A stretch of DNA of 64,000 nucleotides from Bacillota bacterium (lineage in GTDB: Bacteria > Bacillota > Clostridia > Lachnospirales > Lachnospiraceae), in the NCBI GenBank assembly GCA_023414875.1, contig JAEZMV010000025.1, positions 62,001-126,000 of the forward strand. The letters run 5' to 3'. The notes below the pieces were generated by a model. It was not told the DNA's origin and ran no database searches. It saw only the letters and a list, made by a program, of their open reading frames with translations. A program made the position numbers and the translations under genes. The first letter of the stretch is position 1. Every line of letters starts with the position of its first letter. Of the stretch, positions 1 to 8,242 are shown in pieces.

Positions 1-730
1 CATCAGTATAGGTTACTGCTGTTAAGACATCGGTTTTAACGGGACCGCCAGAGGGAAGAAATCCTATAATGGATTTATCAGAAGTAGAGACGATATTTTG
101 GACACTTGAGCGATCTAAGCCAAACATTGATACTATATCCTCAAAAATTTTGTAGTGAAGTCCTTCTAACATATCATCTTGAGTTTTCCATTTCACAAGA
201 TTACAAGGATTCTTTAATATTGCAGCAACCCTTTTTTCAAAATTATTACCTTTTTTATCACGTTGCTGATTTTGAGTAAGAGATCTAATACCATAGGCTT
301 CAATACGATTAAAAAAACTATCTTGTGATATTACCGCCTCAAGAGTCGAGAATTCTCCATTACTCTGTATTTTATTGTTTTTTGATAAAAAAGCTTTACG
401 ATCTGATTGCTCTAAACTATCAGGATAAACAAGATATGCAGCAGTAATCTGTGTGTTCAAATTTTTAAGATTGAAGGCATCCCAATAATATTCTTTGATT
501 CGATCACGTAAAGAGGTTGTTGTATAAACAATCCATTTTGAATGATCTTCGAATTCAATTAGATATGGGGCCTTGAATTGATTTTGATCGGTACATCCAG
601 GCATACCAAGTTTGTAATCCTTCTGATAGTCAGTTATATAACTGAGTTCTTTACAAAGCTCCATCATATATACTAGAACCCGTTTGAGGGAGTTTCCTCT
701 TTTACTACGGTCGGAATTTGATGCAGGCAT
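1..730 (-). CDS. MspI-like type II restriction endonuclease, 3' end outside window
   Basis: The leftward frame opens with ATG at 730, which has a GGAGGTTAT ribosome binding site at 743-735, and runs off the left edge after about 243 codons. The product resembles the endonuclease encoded at 2745-3917 along its length. Both share a ribonuclease-like region ending in a PSGG-x-x-KTD motif, whose Asp is expected to bind metal in the PD-(D/E)xK fold of the MspI family. The sequence stops just past that Asp, so the catalytic Lys cannot be checked. It lies 18 bp behind a controller-protein gene in the usual C-then-R order. I infer a second endonuclease paired with the methyltransferase at 1334. The family call rests on motif and paralogue similarity, not on a search. 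Confidence 0.7.
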   Translation of the reverse strand, partial: MPASNSDRSKRGNSLKRVLVYMMELCKELSYITDYQKDYKLGMPGCTDQNQFKAPYLIEFEDHSKWIVYTTTSLRDRIKEYYWDAFNLKNLNTQITAAYLVYPDSLEQSDRKAFLSKNNKIQSNGEFSTLEAVISQDSFFNRIEAYGIRSLTQNQQRDKKGNNFEKRVAAILKNPCNLVKWKTQDDMLEGLHYKIFEDIVSMFGLDRSSVQNIVSTSDKSIIGFLPSGGPVKTDVLTAVTYTD

Positions 731-748
731 ATTGATAACCTCCTAAAA

Positions 749-970
749 TTATTTGTACGATTCAGCAAGCTTGAACAATTCTGAAACGGATTTATTAAGC
801 CCAGCTGCAATCTTTTCTATATTGGCAAGTGAAAGATTTCGTTTTCCGGCTTCAACAGATGCCAAATATGTTCGATCCATGCAAATGGATAGAGCAAATT
901 TTTCTTGACTTAGACCGAGTTCGTTACGAAGATCTTTAATTACAAGACCTAAATATGATTGCAATTTCAT
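749..970 (-). CDS. XRE-family controller (C) protein of a restriction-modification system
   Basis: This is a 73-residue single-domain helix-turn-helix protein. It carries the signature of R-M controller proteins: an SQE-x-[FL]-A turn, an RTY-[LI]-[AS] recognition helix and a G-x-RN-x-SL-x-NI-x-x-IA stretch. C proteins are dimers that delay endonuclease expression until the methylase has protected the host. I chose ATG 970 because a GAGGTGA site precedes it; a GTG at 979 would overlap that site. The endonuclease gene follows 18 bp downstream in the same direction. The promoter region is shared with the divergent operon at 1153. Confidence 0.85.
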   Translation of the reverse strand: MKLQSYLGLVIKDLRNELGLSQEKFALSICMDRTYLASVEAGKRNLSLANIEKIAAGLNKSVSELFKLAESYK

Positions 971-982
971 TTTTATCACCTC

Positions 983-1042
983 ATTATAATAATACAGAGA
1001 TGTGGCTTTTAGGACAACGGATTATGAGTCACAATAAAGACT
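983..1042 (-). promoter_or_regulatory. Promoter and possible C-box upstream of the controller gene
   Basis: Reading leftward, a TATAAT -10 lies at 988-983. No good -35 hexamer sits 16-17 bp upstream, as expected for a C-protein-activated promoter. An AGTC-N8-GACT inverted repeat at 1027-1042 resembles the half-sites of C-boxes. The operator assignment is inference. Confidence 0.4.
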
Positions 1043-1106
1043 AGATATTTATAGACAACTTCTCATAAAATAGCAAACATATATTCGAGTTGTGTCGTAA
1101 AAAGTA

Positions 1107-1134
1107 TTGACAATGCACTACAAGATGATAGAAT
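1107..1134 (+). promoter_or_regulatory. Promoter of the rightward R-M operon
   Basis: TTGACA at 1107-1112 and TAGAAT at 1129-1134 are separated by 16 bp. The first gene starts at 1153 behind a GGAGG at 1141-1145, leaving a very short leader. Confidence 0.7.
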
Positions 1135-1152
1135 ATATTTGGAGGTATTTAT

Positions 1153-1341
1153 ATGAATAAAACAACATCAATAAGTATTAGGGTTAGCAAAGAAGAATTA
1201 GAAAGATTAAGAAAAGCAGCTAGATTAGAGTCATATGCTTCTTATAGTGAATTTATAAGACGCACAGCTTTAATTGAAGCATATAAGATTATTAAAGATA
1301 ACGGGGAAGAACTCGAAAGTGAGGATATTATAAATGAATAA
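1153..1341 (+). CDS. Small ribbon-helix-helix DNA-binding protein
   Basis: This 62-residue protein has an Arc/CopG-like fold. A short basic beta strand (residues 5-11, SISIRVS) is followed by two helices, the second carrying the YSEFIRR segment typical of RHH proteins. The gene begins 19 bp after a strong -10 box and overlaps the methyltransferase start by 8 bp, so the two are translationally coupled. I infer that it autoregulates the operon or tunes methylase expression. That would give this locus two regulators, this one and the divergent C protein. It could also be an antitoxin-like protein, but no toxin is adjacent. Confidence 0.7.
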   Translation: MNKTTSISIRVSKEELERLRKAARLESYASYSEFIRRTALIEAYKIIKDNGEELESEDIINE

Positions 1342-2752
1342 CAGTCTCATTGAACGTATGAGAGAAGAAAATTATAAATTAGTTAGTATTGATTTGTTTT
1401 CAGGACCCGGAGGATTATGTACAGGATTCAAATGGGCTGGAATATTGCCATTAATTGCAGTAGAGTGGACTGATACAACGGTAGAAACTTATTCAACTAG
1501 TCACAATGCAGAAGTATTGCATTTATCGCAATATTCAAATGAGGACGGAATTCATAATGACTATTTGCAAGAATTTATGCATGAAAGTACACAGACATTG
1601 TTGATCCATGGAGATATTAATCTTGTTGCAAGTGGAATGATTAGGGATCTTTTATTAACTCGATATGGAATTGATTCATCGAAAGAGACAGTTGATGTCG
1701 TAACCGGTGGAGCACCATGTGAAAGTTTTAGCATGGCTGGTACAAGAAAATTGGGAGATGAAAGAGATGATTTATTTAGCAATATAGTTCGAATCGCTAG
1801 AGTTGTAAAAACTAAGGTAATCCTCTTTGAAAATGTAAAGGGTATGTTTTCAAAAAAAAATTCAGAAGGTGTTAAGGGTGGAATTTTTAATTTTATATGC
1901 GATACATTTGAAGATGATAGTTTATCGCCTAGTTATAGATTAGCTTCGAGAAATCAAAATGACATCTTGTTAAAAGCATGTGATTATGGGGTGCCCCAAG
2001 CTCGTGAACGTTTGTTTCTTGTTGGAATGAGAAGAGATTTGCAAAATGTTAATTTTGTTTATCCTCCAAAAACACATGGGCCAGGACGCCCTAGCGCTTA
2101 TGTAACTGTGGGAGATGCAATTTCGGATTTGCCACAGGTAGGAATGGGTGAGGGTGATGATGTTATTGAATATAATCATCCTAAAGAATTCAAGACAGAG
2201 AATCAGAAAAATTTTATTGAAATTATGCGTGGTGAATATGAAAAGGATGGAATATGTTCGTATGTGCCACAGCATTTACTTGATACAAAGATATTTAATG
2301 ATCATATTATCAGCTTTCAAAAAGGACCAGGACATATAAAGAGAAAACAAAAATTACTTGCACTTATTCCGGAAAGAAGCAGCATGCGAATGACATATGA
2401 TTATCTTACAGAAAATGGAGAAATAGATAAATATAGAGATTTATTTCCTAACACAATATATGGAAGTAGAAATAGAAGATTATTATGGGATGAACCAAGC
2501 TTTACGGTTACATCACATTGCCTTGATGAAATACTTCATCCAATTTTAAACAGAGCAATCACACCGCGAGAAGCTGCCAGATTACAAAGCTTTCCAGATT
2601 GGTATCAGTTTGCAGGACCATATGTTCAGTTTCACGGAGATAAGGAACAAGATAAGTATGAACAGATAGGAGATGCAATACCACCATTACTTGCCACGGC
2701 ATTAGCTAGACAAATTGTAATAGCTTTAAGAGAGGAACGAATTCATGAGTGA
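1334..2752 (+). CDS. C5-cytosine-specific DNA methyltransferase
   Basis: This 472-residue protein should transfer the AdoMet methyl group to C5 of cytosine. All the main motifs are in order: motif I (DLFSGPGG, about residue 20, AdoMet binding), motif IV (GGAPCESF with catalytic Cys129), motif VI (ENVKG, about 166), motif VIII (QARERL, about 222), motif IX (TPREAARLQSFP) and motif X (QIGDAIPP, about 447). The target-recognition region lies between motifs VIII and IX. Motif IV reads PCES where PCQS is usual. Its start overlaps the RHH gene and its end overlaps the endonuclease gene by 8 bp. MspI-like endonucleases on both sides suggest a CCGG-like target, which is inference. Confidence 0.95.
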   Translation: MNNSLIERMREENYKLVSIDLFSGPGGLCTGFKWAGILPLIAVEWTDTTVETYSTSHNAEVLHLSQYSNEDGIHNDYLQEFMHESTQTLLIHGDINLVASGMIRDLLLTRYGIDSSKETVDVVTGGAPCESFSMAGTRKLGDERDDLFSNIVRIARVVKTKVILFENVKGMFSKKNSEGVKGGIFNFICDTFEDDSLSPSYRLASRNQNDILLKACDYGVPQARERLFLVGMRRDLQNVNFVYPPKTHGPGRPSAYVTVGDAISDLPQVGMGEGDDVIEYNHPKEFKTENQKNFIEIMRGEYEKDGICSYVPQHLLDTKIFNDHIISFQKGPGHIKRKQKLLALIPERSSMRMTYDYLTENGEIDKYRDLFPNTIYGSRNRRLLWDEPSFTVTSHCLDEILHPILNRAITPREAARLQSFPDWYQFAGPYVQFHGDKEQDKYEQIGDAIPPLLATALARQIVIALREERIHE

Positions 2753-3917
2753 TAATTATGAAAAATCCAATAGAGGACGAAGTGGGCAAGAAAATTTGAA
2801 AGATATTATCGAGTCGCTAAAAGCGAAAGATTATATTGTATTATTTGAATCAGATTATAGAGATGGCTATAAGGGATATGATCAGAAACAATTTTTTTAT
2901 CAGTATCTTATTGAGTATTCAAATCATGATAGTTGGATATTACATTCTACCACGTCCATAAGAAGTGACAGGATGAATATTCAACAATGGAATGCAGAGC
3001 ATTTGAAAAGATTAAATGGCTATATAAAAAAGGCATATGTTGTATATCCAAATGGTTTATCTGATGTTGAGCTAAAATCAGCTAAAAGCTATCAGGTCAA
3101 ATTGAAAGAGGGTACAGCTTATTCAGCAGTTGATGGTGTCGTGAGTCAGAGTGAGATGTATTCATTAGTGGAACAATATGCATTGTCTCTCATTGGAAGT
3201 CAGGGGAAGGCTTTAGCTAAGAGAGGAAATAATTTTGAGAGATGGATTGCTGAAATTTTTAATAGTACAGAAAATTTCTTAAAATGGAAAAACAATGATG
3301 ATCTTAAGACTGGTCTTTTCTATGACATGTTTATTAAGTTGATTGAAAGTATGAGCTTGAAAAAAAATGAAGTAGTGGGTATAAATGCAACAAATGTAAT
3401 ACCTAAGTTACCATCAGGAGGAAAGCCTAAAACAGATATTCTAGTAACTGTCGATACATTTGAAGGAGAACTTACTTTTACATATAGTTGTAAAAAATCA
3501 AGCAATGATTGGGTCAGTGCTCATGAATATTCGGTAGACCAGTTTGTTGATATCTTAGGAATAGATGACGAAGGATTAATAGTTGCATTAAATGATTTCC
3601 AAGGAGTAGGTAGTATAGAAAAAATGGCACCATCTTCATATGAAGCTCTGAGCCGAAGATTATCTGCCTACAATGATAAGCTTAATATGTGGGTTTTTGG
3701 CGGTATCGGTGGGCAAGGTGATCCTGATACTCAATGGGCTCAAAATATTATAACTTATAATGAGAAAACATCCAATTTTTCGATTATGAGTATCCATGAA
3801 TATGTTGGTGCATTGAATGAGAGAGGTGTTACAGGTAATTTTGGCACATTATATAGATGGACTTATCCGTCTGGAGGACAGGGAAAACGAATTCAGCTTA
3901 AGATGAAAGTTGACTAG
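2745..3917 (+). CDS. MspI-like type II restriction endonuclease
   Basis: This 390-residue protein has a KTD motif with Asp231, followed 20 residues later by Lys251. The spacing matches the D-x17-N-x-K active site known for MspI, but the Asn position is Cys249 here. A VS-x-HEYS-x-DQ segment follows, as expected in this family. The roughly 200-residue N-terminal part is also present in the truncated gene at 1-730. The start overlaps the methylase end by 8 bp, so modification and restriction are coupled. It should cut DNA at sites protected by the neighbouring methylase. Whether Cys249 leaves it fully active is open. Confidence 0.75.
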   Translation: MSDNYEKSNRGRSGQENLKDIIESLKAKDYIVLFESDYRDGYKGYDQKQFFYQYLIEYSNHDSWILHSTTSIRSDRMNIQQWNAEHLKRLNGYIKKAYVVYPNGLSDVELKSAKSYQVKLKEGTAYSAVDGVVSQSEMYSLVEQYALSLIGSQGKALAKRGNNFERWIAEIFNSTENFLKWKNNDDLKTGLFYDMFIKLIESMSLKKNEVVGINATNVIPKLPSGGKPKTDILVTVDTFEGELTFTYSCKKSSNDWVSAHEYSVDQFVDILGIDDEGLIVALNDFQGVGSIEKMAPSSYEALSRRLSAYNDKLNMWVFGGIGGQGDPDTQWAQNIITYNEKTSNFSIMSIHEYVGALNERGVTGNFGTLYRWTYPSGGQGKRIQLKMKVD

Positions 3918-3929
3918 AATGGGGGAAAG

Positions 3930-6473
3930 ATGATGATTGAGGTAATTGAAAAGACCACAATGAATGTTACTCCGATGACAAATATTCTGGTTGTAATAAC
4001 AGATAATCCAATGAAACCATTACAAACACTTTATGAATTAATAGATAATGGTATTGACTCTTTTTATAGATCAAAACTGTTAGGATTTGAGATTAAGAAT
4101 CCGCTATTAGACATCAGAATTCCAACATTATCTGAAATCAAGAATAATCAGGGAGTATTATCTGTACGTGATAATGCATGTGGTCTATCCTATGAAGAGA
4201 CAAATCGAGCTGTTACCGCAGGGTTTTCAGGAAAAAATAAGTACGATTCTTTAGGACTTTTTGGAATGGGGTTTAATATTGCTACAGGTAAACTCGGAGT
4301 CGAAACTCATTTCAGAACAGCAAAAGAGTCTGATGAATATGCAATAGACGTTAAAATAAATTTAAAAGAAATGACACGTAATAATAGTTATGATATTCCA
4401 TGTGAGAAAATTAGAAAAGAAGAAGGGTTTAAAACAGGGACTATAGTAGAAGTTTCTCAATGGTGGGAAAAAGGTAATCCCAAAAGGACACATATTGAAA
4501 AACTGGCAAGTATGACTGATAAATCTGTATGCGATGCCATTGGTAGAGTTTATGCAACAATATTGCGTGAAAACAAAATAAAAATTTATGTAAATAGTAA
4601 AAGATGCGAAGCATATGAACCATGCTGTTGGTCAGAAAAGCGATATGTTGAGACAAAAAAATATGGAAATATTTATGCTAAATATTCAATAGATCAAGTT
4701 CTCCACTCTGAACGTAGATGTGTAAATTGCGGTGCATTGCTTTTGGATAATGACATGAATTGTTCGGAGTGCGGTAGTAGCAAAATTCGTACCATCGAAG
4801 AACATGTATATGGATGGGTTGGAATTCAGCGTTACTTGGATAGACAGGAATTTGGAATTGACTTGATACGAAATGGTCGAGCAATTTGTATTGGAGAAAA
4901 GGATGCGTTTTTTACTTGGGAAGATGAAACGGGAAGAAAAAATCCAGAGTACCCACAGGAAAATGAAGGTAGAGGACGAATCATTGGAGAATTACATATG
5001 GATTACGTTCCTGTTGATTATACAAAAAGTGATTTTGTACGAACCACACCTCAGTGGACAAGAGCAATAAAATATATTCGAGGAGATGCATCTTTATTAC
5101 CAAGTAAGCAAGGAGATATCCCTAATAATTCAGTAATTTTTAAGTTATACCAGGGTTATCATCAAATGAGTACCCCAGGAAAAAAGAGCCTGTATATTGG
5201 CTATTGGTCTGAAAGCCAAAATAAACCAGTCACATTTGATAAAGCAACTATGGACGAGTATATACAAGGTTTTAACGAAAAAAAACCTGGTAACTATAAA
5301 GAAGAAGACTGGTGGGCGTTAGTTGAACAGGCAGATGCGAAGCCAGTAGAGGAATTGGATACATGCCCTAATTGTGGTACTCAAATATTTAATGATTCCG
5401 AAGTATGTGATATCTGTGGTAATATTATCAAAGGTAAACAATGCATAAATCCTGAATGCGGAAAAAGAATCAGAATAAGTCAAACAGTATGTGATTACTG
5501 CGGTCAAAAGCAAATATTAGAAGTGGATAATGAGTGGAGATGTGAGATTTGTGGTACAAAAAATTCTCCATTATTGGATATTTGTAAAGGTTGTGGAGAA
5601 AAAATAGGGACAAAATTGCATCTGTCTGAAGAGTATTTAGATGGTTTGGCGGAAGAAAAACCAGAGTATTCTATAGCAAACTGTTCAATACAGTTAGCAA
5701 ATGGAAAATATACGGATAATTATAAAGTTACGACATTGTTTACTTTGTCTCATATTGTTCCAAATAAAAGCAAGATTAATTTGCCTTATTATACTGTAAA
5801 TAGTATGCAAGGGAAAAAGATATACATTGACCCGAAACATGAATTATTTAATAAATATGGTGGTAAAGCAGAATACGTGATAGCTTATGAAGCAGCGTTG
5901 GCTATTTATGATAATTATCCTAGTCTTTCAGTTGGGTATAAAGAACATACAGTGGCAAATATTATGTGGAACATAATCCGAAGTTATTTTTTTTCATCAC
6001 TACAGAGCGATGAAAATGTAATTAAAGAAAGAATTAGAAGTCTTATATCAAATATTTACGATCGGATAAGTGGGTTTGTTTCAGAAGATGTTCAATCTGA
6101 TCTATCGAAAGAATTGATAGAGAATGTGGTTCAGAATTTATTAGAAAATAATAAGGGAGAACGACTTAGTGAAGTGTTTGTTGATGGCAGCTTTGTTAAG
6201 TATCTTGATGATGTAAAAGTATCATCTTTGTTTCAACTGAAGCCAGACTTATTTTTTGATGGTATTGTATTTGCGGATAATTATAACAAAATTGAAGGGG
6301 TATCACTGGAAGTCAAATATGATTTGCAAAAAAGACTTTGTCGCAAATACGGAAATTACTTGGACAGTATAGTTGATTTTCTTGAATCTAAAAATATGAC
6401 ATCAGAGGAGATTGAAAGAGTCGAATTAGCTTATAAAATAATCGAAAAGAAGGTTGTGAGTGATGTTTGTTGA
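3930..6473 (+). CDS. MORC/MutL-like GHKL ATPase with zinc ribbons
   Basis: This 847-residue protein has an N-terminal GHKL (Bergerat) ATP site: ELIDNGID (about residues 35-42), DNACGL (about 79-85), GLFGMGFN (about 110-117) and a GT motif (GTIVEV). An S5-like transducer should follow. Four CxxC-type zinc modules lie at about 264-285, 479-497, 505-525 and 541-560, and the C-terminal ~270 residues are unassigned. GHKL proteins of this sort close around DNA on ATP binding. Prokaryotic MORC-like proteins coupled to methylases, nucleases and SF2 helicases have been described, and this locus fits that pattern. The gene lies 12 bp after the endonuclease and overlaps the helicase by 11 bp. Confidence 0.8.
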   Translation: MMIEVIEKTTMNVTPMTNILVVITDNPMKPLQTLYELIDNGIDSFYRSKLLGFEIKNPLLDIRIPTLSEIKNNQGVLSVRDNACGLSYEETNRAVTAGFSGKNKYDSLGLFGMGFNIATGKLGVETHFRTAKESDEYAIDVKINLKEMTRNNSYDIPCEKIRKEEGFKTGTIVEVSQWWEKGNPKRTHIEKLASMTDKSVCDAIGRVYATILRENKIKIYVNSKRCEAYEPCCWSEKRYVETKKYGNIYAKYSIDQVLHSERRCVNCGALLLDNDMNCSECGSSKIRTIEEHVYGWVGIQRYLDRQEFGIDLIRNGRAICIGEKDAFFTWEDETGRKNPEYPQENEGRGRIIGELHMDYVPVDYTKSDFVRTTPQWTRAIKYIRGDASLLPSKQGDIPNNSVIFKLYQGYHQMSTPGKKSLYIGYWSESQNKPVTFDKATMDEYIQGFNEKKPGNYKEEDWWALVEQADAKPVEELDTCPNCGTQIFNDSEVCDICGNIIKGKQCINPECGKRIRISQTVCDYCGQKQILEVDNEWRCEICGTKNSPLLDICKGCGEKIGTKLHLSEEYLDGLAEEKPEYSIANCSIQLANGKYTDNYKVTTLFTLSHIVPNKSKINLPYYTVNSMQGKKIYIDPKHELFNKYGGKAEYVIAYEAALAIYDNYPSLSVGYKEHTVANIMWNIIRSYFFSSLQSDENVIKERIRSLISNIYDRISGFVSEDVQSDLSKELIENVVQNLLENNKGERLSEVFVDGSFVKYLDDVKVSSLFQLKPDLFFDGIVFADNYNKIEGVSLEVKYDLQKRLCRKYGNYLDSIVDFLESKNMTSEEIERVELAYKIIEKKVVSDVC

Positions 6474-8190
6474 TTATAGTGAAGCAAGTATTGGCTCATG
6501 GCAATCATTTGAAAGATTGGTAAAACGTGTGCTGATTGTAGCTGCATATGATGATGTTAGAATTGTAGGACAAACCGGTGATAAAGGTGCTGACATTATT
6601 GCACATAAATTTAATAAGCGCTGGCTATTTCAAGTAAAGTTTTGGAATGTTCCTGTAGGTATGAAAGTTATAGATAGAACATTGGAGGCAGCTGCTACAT
6701 ATGATGCAGAAATACCTGTAATTGTGTCTTTAAATGGATTTGACACACCAGCGAGGGAACATCAGCGTAAATTGATGACTCGTGGTATTAATTTGCAGTT
6801 ATGGGATGTGTCACAATTAAAAAGAATTGCATTGGTTGGGGAAAACGATGTCCCAAACAAATATTTACCAAGGTCTTACCAGGAAGAAGCGATTAAAGAA
6901 ATATGTTATTCATTTTTTAGTAATAAGAGATCCGCAATGATAGTCTTAGCCACAGGATTAGGAAAAACATTTGTGGCAGGAGATGCAGCAAGGAGAATAT
7001 TAAATAGTGAAAGAAAACGCTTTTTAGTTTTAGCACACACAAATGAATTGGTTTACCAACTCGAAAGAGAGTTCTGGAAATTCATGAGAAAAGAAGACCG
7101 TTCTATTGTGTGGAATGGTAAAGAGAAACCGACTGATCGTCAGCTGAATGAATATGAGTTTGTATTTGCATGTATTGATTCTGTCTTTAACTATGTTGAT
7201 AGCGGCAAGGAATTACCATATTATGATATTGTGATAACAGATGAATGCCATCATTGTGGATCAAAAATGTATACGACGTTATTTGAAAATCTAGAATGTG
7301 GAACACTGGGAGGTCCTTTTTTATTAGGGATGACAGCAACTCCGTGGAGAAGTGACGAAGTAGAGTTAGAACAATATTTTGGAAAACCACTTATTACTGT
7401 TGATATGGTATATGGTATGAAACATGGTTATTTAGCAAATGTGGATTATCGTATATATACTGATAATATAGACTGGAATGGTCTCAATAGATTTAGTGGA
7501 AATAGATTTTCTCCAAAACAGATCAACAGAACGCTTTTCATTAACCAGTGGGATGATTCAGTTGTGGTTGAATTGCAAAATGCTTGGAAGGAACAATATA
7601 AGCCAAGGGCAATCGTGTTCTGTGGGACCATAGAGCATGCAGATACTATGAAACGAAAATTAAATCAGTTAGGTTTTTGCAAAGCAGAAGCATTATATTC
7701 ACAAAATGATAAAGGTTTTTCAATGACGCAGTTTGAGCGTAATTTGATTTTAAGTAACTTTTCAGAAGGAAATGTAAATGTGTTATGTGTAGTTGACATA
7801 TTTAATGAGGGAATTGATATACCAGACGTTAATATTATCGTATTTCAGAGAGTAACGCATTCAAGGCGTATTTTTATTCAGCAACTTGGACGTGGTCTTC
7901 GATTAGCTGATGACAAAGAAAAAGTAATCGTTTTAGATTTTGTATCAGATATTAGAAGATTCGCTGCAGGAATTGAATTGAAAGATGAGTTGAATAACAG
8001 CAATCCAGCTACGGTAAGAATAAATTTGCCTGGTAATAATAAAGTCACATTTAGAAAAGTATCAGGTGAAGATGAAGGAACAGAAAAGTTTTTAAGAGAA
8101 TGGCTTGAAGATATAGCTAGAATAGAGGAACTTGGAGAAAATGATGTTGGATTAAAATTTCCACCAACATTTATTAGTTCGGGGAGATGA
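6463..8190 (+). CDS. Mrr-like nuclease fused to SF2 (DEAH-type) helicase
   Basis: This 575-residue protein has an N-terminal restriction-endonuclease-like domain of the Mrr type, with G-x-DI-I at about residue 43 and Q-V-K at about 57. A superfamily II helicase core follows: Walker A ATGLGKT (about 163), DECHH (about 260), GMTATPW, then FNEGIDIP and QLGRGLR in the second RecA lobe. It should use ATP to translocate on or remodel DNA and may cleave it. ATG 6463 is preferred over the GTG three bases upstream because AAGGT-type pairing lies at a better distance. It overlaps the GHKL gene, so the two are probably made in stoichiometric amounts. Confidence 0.88.
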   Translation: MFVDYSEASIGSWQSFERLVKRVLIVAAYDDVRIVGQTGDKGADIIAHKFNKRWLFQVKFWNVPVGMKVIDRTLEAAATYDAEIPVIVSLNGFDTPAREHQRKLMTRGINLQLWDVSQLKRIALVGENDVPNKYLPRSYQEEAIKEICYSFFSNKRSAMIVLATGLGKTFVAGDAARRILNSERKRFLVLAHTNELVYQLEREFWKFMRKEDRSIVWNGKEKPTDRQLNEYEFVFACIDSVFNYVDSGKELPYYDIVITDECHHCGSKMYTTLFENLECGTLGGPFLLGMTATPWRSDEVELEQYFGKPLITVDMVYGMKHGYLANVDYRIYTDNIDWNGLNRFSGNRFSPKQINRTLFINQWDDSVVVELQNAWKEQYKPRAIVFCGTIEHADTMKRKLNQLGFCKAEALYSQNDKGFSMTQFERNLILSNFSEGNVNVLCVVDIFNEGIDIPDVNIIVFQRVTHSRRIFIQQLGRGLRLADDKEKVIVLDFVSDIRRFAAGIELKDELNNSNPATVRINLPGNNKVTFRKVSGEDEGTEKFLREWLEDIARIEELGENDVGLKFPPTFISSGR

Positions 8191-8242
8191 AGTAAGAGCA
8201 GATAATTATAAGGATTTACTCTAATTATGGAGGGAAAAAGAT

